Shown piece after piece: positions 7,269 to 12,278 of a DNA stretch of 12,278 nt. The DNA is from Ruminococcus sp. (GTDB taxonomy: Bacteria > Bacillota > Clostridia > Oscillospirales > Ruminococcaceae). Each line of letters begins with the position of its first letter. The stretch's first letter is position 1. The notes beneath the pieces were generated by a model. The model ran no database searches and was not told where the DNA came from. It was given only the letters and a program-made list of their open reading frames with translations. The DNA lies in contig JAMPAO010000080.1 in the NCBI GenBank assembly GCA_023667165.1, positions 1 through 12,278 of the forward strand, in the 5' to 3' direction. A program made the translations under genes and the position numbers.

Positions 7269-7330
7269 ACACCGTCAACCAAAGCTAACCGAAAAAATTT
7301 CGGAGGAGGAATTTCATGCTCCGCACCGAT

Positions 7331-8233
7331 TTACAGTTCCTGCTTATCCATAAAATTGTTTATGATCTCCATAAACCCGTCGGTGTCGAGCATTATGGCA
7401 AGATGTCCTCCGGCAAGACTGCGTATTACCGTCGGATTCGGCATAGAGCTTATCAGAGCCTCCTTTATATCAGCCGTAAAGGTTTTGTCGTCGTCCGGCT
7501 CGATGATCAGCACCCGCCCGTCCAGATAGGCAAAATCAGCCTTGGAATGCGTGCCGGCATGGTTTCTGAGATCTCCCAGCAGATGCGCCATGTGGCACAG
7601 ATATTCGCGCGTCAGATCGGGTTTTATCATATTCAGTATCTCCTTGACAGCCGCCTGTCCCGAAGGATCGTCTTTCAAATGCTTTTTGAAAGCGAGGTTC
7701 ATAATTACGGGCATAAGAGAAAGAGGCAATTTACCGAATTTTTTGATATTTTTCTTCTCCTTTTCCTCGTCAAGCATTCTCACAAGGCACTTCATTCCCT
7801 CAAAGCGCAGATCGGGCGTCATGCTTGCGGTAGATGTAAGGATAAGTCCCTTTACCGCGTCCGGATGCTTTTTTGCAATGATCCGCGCCAGCACACCCCC
7901 GTAAGATTGCCCCCAAAGATATACGTTTTCCGCTTTCAGGGCACGTATAAGCTCTGCGACAGCGTCGGCTAACAGGTCGTTGCTTTTATATGACATGGGA
8001 TAATTGAAATTAATAAGCGAGTATCTGTCCATAAAACGCCTGCCGAATAAAGAAAAGGCGTCTCCCAGACCGGAACCTCCCGCAAGCATCAAAACGGTGG
8101 CATTGACCTTTGGAGAGGGATTTTTATAATAGCGGTACTTAAATTCCTTTCCGAGTATGCTCCGGCTCTCAAGAGGGGCGTTTTTCACATAATATTCAAA
8201 TTCTTTTTTTATATCCGCAGATGAAAGCACCAT
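7331..8233 (-). CDS. alpha/beta hydrolase (proline-iminopeptidase/acylesterase-like fold)
   Basis: 300 residues from the chosen ATG at 8233. Alpha/beta-hydrolase landmarks: an oxyanion-loop-like LAGGSG (50-55), the nucleophile elbow WGQSYGG (107-113, Ser110), a candidate acid in EPDDDKTF (245-252), and His277 in AGGHLAI (274-280). A helical lid region lies between about 135 and 225. The substrate cannot be read from the sequence; the GQSYGG elbow occurs in peptidases, esterases and lactonases. The frame extends to an ATG at 8275, but that site has no ribosome site, while AAGGAG lies 12 nt before 8233, the same spacing used at 3889. The gene follows the GNAT acetyltransferase on the same strand after 61 nt with no promoter between, so the two are probably co-transcribed. 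Confidence 0.88.
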   Translation of the reverse strand: MVLSSADIKKEFEYYVKNAPLESRSILGKEFKYRYYKNPSPKVNATVLMLAGGSGLGDAFSLFGRRFMDRYSLINFNYPMSYKSNDLLADAVAELIRALKAENVYLWGQSYGGVLARIIAKKHPDAVKGLILTSTASMTPDLRFEGMKCLVRMLDEEKEKKNIKKFGKLPLSLMPVIMNLAFKKHLKDDPSGQAAVKEILNMIKPDLTREYLCHMAHLLGDLRNHAGTHSKADFAYLDGRVLIIEPDDDKTFTADIKEALISSMPNPTVIRSLAGGHLAIMLDTDGFMEIINNFMDKQEL

Positions 8234-8245
8234 GGCTGTTCTCTT

Positions 8246-8251
8246 CTCCTT
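8246..8251 (-). promoter_or_regulatory. Shine-Dalgarno deciding the hydrolase start
   Basis: AAGGAG on the minus strand lies 12 nt before the ATG at 8233. The alternative ATG at 8275 is preceded by CCGTACCGTTTTTA with no ribosome-binding match. If 8275 is used, this motif is simply codons for Lys-Glu. Confidence 0.45.
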
Positions 8252-8294
8252 CCGTATTGTAACAATGTTTTCCATTAAAAACGGTACGGCAGCA

Positions 8295-8909
8295 TTATTT
8301 TCCTGCCTCTCTTACAATATCGTATATAAAGCTCTTTTCGTCCATTTGCCGGACATTTGTCTGCGTAAATCCCAGGTGCTCGTATTTATCCCTTTTCAGT
8401 CCCGCGTCCGTTGAAAGTATCACGGGCAAACGCTTTTTATCGGCGATTTCAAAGGCTGTTTCAATGAGAGGACGCATAAATCCTCTGCCTTGATATTCTT
8501 TTTTCACCGCAAGCAGCTCGATCTGCACAAACTGCTTTTTTTCTTTCCGATACTTTTTTTCAAGGCTCTCGCCGCCTGCCTGGAATTTCTCCATAACGCT
8601 CTTAAAGCCGCTGAGTCCCAATGCGTTCACCATGCCCGCCATCATTTTAAGCGACGCCGAGATCGGGTAAGGACTCGTTGTATCCGTTATTATCAGAATA
8701 CCCTCGTTCCTTCGGCTTGTGGAGTAGACCGCTCCCGCGTTGTTTGCCGTCCGTATCATTGCCGTCAGATAGTTTATCAGCCTTGTCCTGTCGGGATAAC
8801 CCGGGAAAAAAGGAACCATTCCGATCTCGTTTTCACCGTAATCGTAATAGGCAAAGGCCTCCGCGAACTGCCGCATTTCGGCTTCGTTCAGTTTGGTGAT
8901 ATCAAGCAT
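8295..8909 (-). CDS. GNAT-family N-acetyltransferase
   Basis: 204 residues; ATG 10 nt after AAGGAG. The GNAT core sits in the C-terminal half: strand beta-4 IELLAVKKEYQGRGFM (130-145), containing the acetyl-CoA pyrophosphate loop Q140-G-R-G143, then the helix with PLIETAFEIADKK (147-159), the strand LPVILSTDA (161-169), and the closing motif YEHLGF (176-181). The N-terminal 120 residues are divergent, with a helix-rich stretch, as in GNATs that act on small molecules or antibiotics. The substrate is unknown. It is the first gene of a two-gene unit with the hydrolase, which suggests a small-molecule modification or detoxification job, an inference only. Confidence 0.9.
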   Translation of the reverse strand: MLDITKLNEAEMRQFAEAFAYYDYGENEIGMVPFFPGYPDRTRLINYLTAMIRTANNAGAVYSTSRRNEGILIITDTTSPYPISASLKMMAGMVNALGLSGFKSVMEKFQAGGESLEKKYRKEKKQFVQIELLAVKKEYQGRGFMRPLIETAFEIADKKRLPVILSTDAGLKRDKYEHLGFTQTNVRQMDEKSFIYDIVREAGK

Positions 8910-9092
8910 TCCGTCAACACTCCTTAATTCTTTATATTATGGAACCGGTGATTTGATCAGCGTTTCCTTAAAGCCTGTCAGCATCTCGCCGCAAAATGTC
9001 TTTAACGAATAAAATCCGTAAATCCCTGCCCCGTTATCCCCGAACCGAGGCGTTGTTACATGCTTCGTTTCAATAAGTTGTCTAATGCTAAC
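8910..9092 (-). other. long untranslated leader of the GNAT-hydrolase unit
   Basis: From the predicted transcription start (near 9093) to the GNAT ATG there are about 183 nt. A minus-strand reading frame of 73 codons (8937-9158) crosses this stretch, but its ATG lies upstream of the promoter and it has no ribosome site, so it is probably not expressed as written. Its last 42 codons are GC-richer than the flanks, so it may be the remnant of a gene tail. I recognise neither a riboswitch nor a T-box. Confidence 0.4.
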
Positions 9093-9099
9093 TAAATCA

Positions 9100-9128
9100 A
9101 ATATAACACATAAAATATCATTTGTCAA
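9100..9128 (-). promoter_or_regulatory. sigma-A-type promoter of the GNAT-hydrolase unit
   Basis: On the minus strand a perfect -35 TTGACA (9123-9128) is followed by a 17-bp spacer and the -10 TATATT (9100-9105). Directly downstream, over the expected start site, lies TTTAGTTAGCATTAGACAAC, with three TTAG units at spacings that could form a repressor site; no regulator can be named. Confidence 0.8.
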
Positions 9129-9212
9129 GTGAATTTCGGAATTTTTTATGTAAATCAATTTTTCACCGCAACGCTCAAAATAAGCGAGCGTCCAAGCCGG
9201 TCAAACAGACGA

Positions 9213-9517
9213 TCAAGCATATATTTGGAAATCACTTTCCGGGTTTTGAGCCTTTTTTATCCAATTATACACATTAGCTTTGTTGAAATCGAATACCTTG
9301 CCGACGCCCCGTCCGCTTGCGCCTGCATAATATTTTTTTGCCTGTCGTCGAATTTCTTCGGGATATTCCGTGTTTTCGGGTCAAGTGTGCAGTTTTTTCC
9401 GCATTCCTTGCAAAAGCACCTTTGTATTCCCGAACGGTTTTTTCCCACGTTCACCTAATTTTCTTTTCTTTCGCAGTTCGGGCATACTCTTCCTGCTGCT
9501 TCTTTTGCTTTTCTCAT
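9213..9517 (-). pseudogene. decayed IS1-like transposase N-terminal remnant
   Basis: Read on the minus strand from the ATG at 9517: MRKAKEAAGRVCPNCERKEN, an in-frame TAG (9455-9457), then a zinc-ribbon-like half GKNRSGIQRCFCKECGKNC. The pairs CPNC and CFCKEC form the four-cysteine zinc-ribbon opening typical of IS1/InsA-type transposases. After KFDDRQK the homology continues one frame back as KYYAGASGRGVGKVFDFNKA, then NVYNWIKKAQ, a helix-turn-helix-like segment, and ends at a TGA (9213-9215). The shift lies in a run of seven A. With a nonsense codon, a frameshift and no catalytic domain, it is dead. Confidence 0.7.
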
Positions 9518-9524
9518 ACTTTTT

Positions 9525-9553
9525 ATTATACCATATTATGCGCTTTTTGTCCA
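9525..9553 (-). promoter_or_regulatory. promoter at the junction of the two transposase remnants
   Basis: On the minus strand, -35 TGGACA (9548-9553), a 17-bp spacer and a perfect -10 TATAAT (9525-9530). The start would fall at about 9518, next to the ATG of the IS1-like remnant, making a nearly leaderless message. The -35 overlaps the last recognisable codons of the IS5-like fragment, so it may be a junction-formed promoter. Confidence 0.55.
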
Positions 9554-9709
9554 CACCTCGTACTCATTCGGCAGTGCCCTCCATTTGCAGCCGTTTTCGA
9601 TTATGTACAGTAACCCGCATAAAAAATCATAATTTGATATTGTCGGCTTCTTCCGCGGTATTGGCATTAAATGCTATATACGCGCAAATTGTTCTCTTGT
9701 TAATTTCAT
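9536..9709 (-). pseudogene. IS5-family transposase N-terminal fragment with amber codon
   Basis: From the ATG at 9709 one frame reads MKLTREQFARI, TAG at codon 12, then a stretch ending SNYDFLCGLLYIIENGCKWR and ALPNEYEVW before a TAA at 9536-9538. The motif YIxENGCKWRALPxEYxxW is the conserved N-terminal signature of IS5-family transposases, as is the opening MKLTREQF. Homology ends abruptly after the Trp at codon 53, where the IS1-like remnant's promoter begins. Only about 57 codons remain and the catalytic DDE part is gone. An insertion by the IS1-like element would explain the break. Confidence 0.75.
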
Positions 9710-9715
9710 ATTTTT

Positions 9716-9736
9716 ATTATATCACATTTTATGTGA
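9716..9736 (-). promoter_or_regulatory. extended -10 and dyad upstream of the IS5-like fragment
   Basis: On the minus strand TGATATAAT (9716-9724) is a perfect extended -10 just upstream of the ATG at 9709. It overlaps the perfect inverted repeat TCACAT-TTT-ATGTGA (9722-9736, plus-strand order), which could be an operator or part of the original element end. No good -35 was found. Confidence 0.4.
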
Positions 9737-9839
9737 ACAGGATCTAACTTTTCATAGCTGGTTTCCTCTTTCATAGATTTGAAAGTGATGTTTCCGAACA
9801 GGAGCTTATTAAAATTAATTTTGGTTAGTTACGCTAATA

Positions 9840-9859
9840 CTGCTATTAATTCATAGCAG
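9840..9859. repeat. stem-loop downstream of the restriction endonuclease remnant
   Basis: CTGCTAT (9840-9846) and ATAGCAG (9853-9859) pair perfectly around a 6-nt loop, about 57 bp past the end of the endonuclease frame. No U-tract follows on the minus strand, so a terminator role is uncertain. Nothing else is supported in 9737-9915. Confidence 0.3.
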
Positions 9860-9915
9860 GCACGATCTGATTAACATAAATTTATAAACAAGAAAGTAGC
9901 GGTCGTATCGTCTTC

Positions 9916-11080
9916 TTATCTGTAAATTAACTGTTTTAGAAAAGCCTCCGCTTTATCATAGCTTATGTGAGTATCATTTTCCTGCTCAAGAATAGATATA
10001 AGCGCCTTCCCGTTAAACTGAGCAACTCCTCTTGAGTTTCTGCCGGCCCAATGCTGCTGTAAATTTGTCGCTTTTGTTAGTCTGTCATCAAATGCCGAAA
10101 CAAGACGTGTCGTTATCTTGTTGTTACAGTCAACGCCCAGCAGATAAATCATATAGACCGACTTCTGTTCCGAAAGAAATTCAAGCAGCTTATTAATGTT
10201 ATACGCTTTTGGGTTTCCATCAAAAAGCAAGATCTTTGTTTTTATATCTGTTTCCACAACATAGGATGGATATACTTTCGAATAATCGCCAAGTTTATTC
10301 TCTGTTTTGAAGTCGGGCAGTGCGGATCCCGTATGCAAAGCATTTATAATTTTATCCTTTAATTCGGAGTCGTTCTCTGTTATAAGGTATTCTATAACAT
10401 GTCCGCGTATATTAACATTGTCAATATGCGCCGCTATAGCTATTTCTCCTTGTACTTTCGAAACTCTGCCGTCAAGGTCACGGCATAAATCCTTATATTC
10501 GTTCGATTTCAAAAATTGCTGTGCCCTGCTGACTGACGAAAAAAATATTTTTCTCGGAATCAAGAGTAACGGAAAAATTCAGATCCCTTCCCTCAATTGC
10601 GTTGGTGCTTTCTACCAAGCGCTTAATATTGTCTTGAAAAAATAACCTCGTATGATAATCGAATAATTTCCGAAAATTATTCGGTTCATTTTTTATTGAA
10701 TAAAAATCAAGCATTATATCGCTTCCGTTGAAGCTGCCGCGAATATTATCCACACGCAGCTTTTGAGATGAATGGCTGACTTTCTTCAAAAATGTGGGAT
10801 TAGCCAACATCATATGATTTGCGTCCGGAGTAACCACACAAACAATAAACGGTCTATTATCGTATTTCTGCAGGGTGGATAATGATAATACCGTATTATT
10901 CATACGCTTGCTTTTTTATTTGCTGAATCTGATTGCAAAATCCGCTGAGTAGAATACCTTTCTGTCCTTTGCAAGATTAAATTTGTCCTTTACCATTGAG
11001 GAGATCTTTTCTTTGCCGTCTATCCCGTTTAACTTTTCGATATAGGCAACAAGCCTGTTAATTGCATTATAATTATACAT
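9916..11080 (-). pseudogene. Type II restriction endonuclease, broken by a nonsense codon and a frameshift
   Basis: The intact gene would start at the ATG at 11080, 21 nt after the methyltransferase stop, and encode about 387 residues. Residues 1-54 (MYNYNAINRL to FAIRFSK) end at TAA (10916-10918), but the same frame continues KSKRMNNTVLSLSTLQKYD, which reads as one protein. A second lesion lies near 10539-10552 (T7 and A5 runs on the minus strand): the frame ending NFSVTLDSEKN continues in another frame as IFFSSVSRAQQFLKSNEYKD. The C-terminal part holds a PD-(D/E)xK nuclease site: ALPDF (Pro-Asp at 10312-10317), then 21 residues, then ETDIKTK (Asp-x-Lys, Lys at 10240-10242). A conserved-looking HWAGRNSRG follows. 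Recognition specificity is unknown. One lesion might be a sequencing error; two make inactivity likely. Confidence 0.75.
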
Positions 11081-11101
11081 CTTTGCCCCCGTCCCACAAC
11101 A

Positions 11102-12049
11102 TCATTTGTGTATTTTTTTCTGTAATGCAGCAGTATTTCTTCCCCAAAAAACATTGTCTGCATAGCCTTGAATCGTACTGTCCGAACAAGCTGTTTCCAA
11201 ACGTTTTTCCGTCCATACGCAGTATTGTTCATTTATTTCTATACCGACAAAATGACGGTTAAGTTTCTTTGCGGTAACAGAGGTTGATCCGGAACCGAGG
11301 AAGGGATCGAATACAATATCACCCGCATTAGAGCTTGCAAGTATAAGTTTGGCAAGCAGCTTTTCGGGTTTTTGCGTAGGATGAGCCGTATTCTCCGGCA
11401 TCGACCAATATGGGATAGAAATATCATCCCAAAAATTTGAAGGATATGTATTTCTGAAGTTTCCGCTCTCGGTTTTCTCCCAATCTTTAGGTTTGCCGTC
11501 TGTTTTATACGGTGCAATGACCTTGCGGCGTATTTTTACATCCTCAACATTGAATGTATATGATTTGGAATTGGTAGCAAACCATATATCCTCCATCCCG
11601 TTCTTCCAGTTGCTTAATGCTCCCCGTCCTTTTTCTCTTTGCCATGTGATTCTGTTCCGGATTATAAAATATTTTTTCAGAACATTGCTTATAACGGCAC
11701 TTGATTGCCAGTCGCAGCAAACGTATACGGTTGCATTGGGTTTAAGCAAAGGTATAACGCCTTTGATCCAGTTTTCCGTATATTCAGCATACAATTCATC
11801 TGATGTTTTTTTGAATTTTCTTCCGTTAAAATCTTTATCAAGATTATAAGGCGGATCTGCAATAAGCAGGTCAACAAATCCGTTGGGCAGCAGCGGCATA
11901 ACCGCAAGACAGTCACCCAATATTGTTTTGTCAAGCACGGTATCCAAATCTGCGGTATCGTTTACAGATATACATCTTTCCAAATACCGCCGTCCATCTT
12001 CTACGGAAATATCAATGGTCTTATTTCGATCTGCTTTCTCTTTAGGCAT
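11102..12049 (-). CDS. beta-class DNA methyltransferase (probably N6-adenine) of a Type II R-M system
   Basis: 315 residues from the ATG at 12049. Catalytic motif IV comes first, LLIADPPYNL (61-70, DPPY at 65-68), and the SAM-binding motif last, FDPFLGSGST (247-256), preceded by HPTQKPEKLL. This order defines the beta class; DPPY usually goes with N6-adenine. The variable region between (about 75-220) should recognise DNA. The protein appears full length and undamaged. The frame extends to an ATG at 12100, but that would lie about 5 nt from the predicted transcription start; AAAGGA 11 nt before 12049 fits the long spacing seen elsewhere. The adjacent endonuclease is broken, so this enzyme is probably now solitary, methylating a site without a matching nuclease. 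The region is AT-richer than the first 9 kb, consistent with acquisition. Confidence 0.93.
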   Translation of the reverse strand: MPKEKADRNKTIDISVEDGRRYLERCISVNDTADLDTVLDKTILGDCLAVMPLLPNGFVDLLIADPPYNLDKDFNGRKFKKTSDELYAEYTENWIKGVIPLLKPNATVYVCCDWQSSAVISNVLKKYFIIRNRITWQREKGRGALSNWKNGMEDIWFATNSKSYTFNVEDVKIRRKVIAPYKTDGKPKDWEKTESGNFRNTYPSNFWDDISIPYWSMPENTAHPTQKPEKLLAKLILASSNAGDIVFDPFLGSGSTSVTAKKLNRHFVGIEINEQYCVWTEKRLETACSDSTIQGYADNVFWGRNTAALQKKIHK

Positions 12050-12060
12050 CTTTTCAAACA

Positions 12061-12066
12061 TCCTTT
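12061..12066 (-). promoter_or_regulatory. Shine-Dalgarno deciding the methyltransferase start
   Basis: AAAGGA on the minus strand, 11 nt before the ATG at 12049. It abuts the alternative ATG at 12061 and cannot serve it, and it lies downstream of the ATG at 12100. Confidence 0.45.
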
Positions 12067-12111
12067 CGGTTATGTTAATTGTAAAATACAGCCGTAACAT
12101 ATCCGATTATT

Positions 12112-12140
12112 ATAATACCACAGTTTTGTCGGGATGTCAA
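12112..12140 (-). promoter_or_regulatory. sigma-A-type promoter of the methyltransferase gene
   Basis: On the minus strand a perfect -35 TTGACA (12135-12140), a 17-bp spacer and -10 TATTAT (12112-12117). The start is expected near 12105, a leader of about 56 nt to the chosen ATG at 12049. Confidence 0.8.
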
Positions 12141-12173
12141 TAATAAATTTCATAGACCTCACGACAAACAGCA

Positions 12174-12201
12174 TTTACTTTACAAAAAAACATGGTAAAA
12201 T
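12174..12201 (+). promoter_or_regulatory. possible divergent promoter at the right edge
   Basis: TTTACT (12174-12179), a 16-bp spacer and extended -10 TGGTAAAAT (12193-12201). It is followed by an ATG at 12209 with only nine codons before a stop, so no gene is supported. The remaining bases to 12278 are AT-rich and show no open frame on either strand. Confidence 0.3.
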
Positions 12202-12278
12202 AAGAAATATGGACATAAAAGAATTAAAAACCTGCTAAATAAAGTCAAGACCTAAAAAGCAAAGTTTACAAATAATTA

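Noticed and set aside
7304..7972. A plus-strand 218-codon frame with an excellent GGAGGAGG site 6 nt before its ATG at 7316.
   Set aside because: It runs antisense through the hydrolase, whose protein has clear catalytic motifs. The frame encodes nothing recognisable; the ribosome-site match may be a relic or chance.
8937..9158. A 73-codon minus-strand frame upstream of the GNAT gene.
   Set aside because: The promoter of the GNAT unit lies inside it, downstream of its ATG, and it has no ribosome site. Treated as leader sequence or a gene remnant.
9171..9191. ACGCTC/GAGCGT hairpin downstream of the IS1-like remnant.
   Set aside because: A six-pair stem with a nine-nucleotide loop and no U-tract on either strand; too weak to call a terminator.
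9455..10918. In-frame TAG, TAG and TAA codons interrupting three otherwise continuous frames, raising the idea of stop-codon recoding.
   Set aside because: The intact genes in the window end at ordinary stops, no recoding structure is visible, and all three frames carry other signs of decay such as truncation or frameshifts.

Overview
The window looks like a chromosome segment from a Clostridia-type Bacillota, most like an Oscillospiraceae/Ruminococcus relative. Grounds: AGGAG-type Shine-Dalgarno sites, TTGACA-17-TATAAT-like promoters, a Bacillota-type YacP/Rae1 domain, and moderate GC in the first 9 kb. No rRNA, tRNA or CRISPR array was seen. The lineage call is inference.

Layout. (1) 1-1206: a possible gene tail at the left edge, then a strong promoter and a small cysteine-free protein resembling the C-terminal part of the flagellar cap protein FliD. 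(2) 1207-5051, plus strand: a TetM/EF-G-like ribosomal GTPase carrying a C-terminal YacP/Rae1-type NYN endoribonuclease domain; a compact pyroglutamyl-peptidase I-like protein; and TrmO (tRNA A37 N6-methylation), whose start overlaps the preceding stop. TrmO ends in a terminator that contains its own stop codon. (3) 5065-7058, minus strand: a membrane-bound EAL phosphodiesterase with a degenerate GGDEF domain, with a clear promoter. (4) 7090-7268: a long imperfect inverted repeat between genes, MITE-like or a large hairpin. (5) 7331-9128, minus strand: an alpha/beta hydrolase and a GNAT acetyltransferase, in one transcription unit with a strong promoter and an approximately 180-nt leader. (6) 9213-9709: two decayed transposase fragments, IS1-like and IS5-like, lying head to tail. 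(7) 9916-12140, minus strand, visibly AT-richer: a Type II restriction-modification locus. The beta-class DNA methyltransferase is intact, while the restriction endonuclease carries an in-frame stop and a frameshift.

How the genes relate. The GTPase-Rae1 fusion is the most striking item. One half should dock in the ribosomal A site as EF-G and TetM do, and the other half belongs to a family of A-site mRNA endonucleases, so a GTP-driven ribosome rescue or mRNA-cleavage factor is a reasonable hypothesis. TrmO is also translation-linked. The c-di-GMP phosphodiesterase and the FliD-like protein hint at motility or surface control. The right third (dead transposases, broken endonuclease, surviving methyltransferase) reads as an acquired island in decay.
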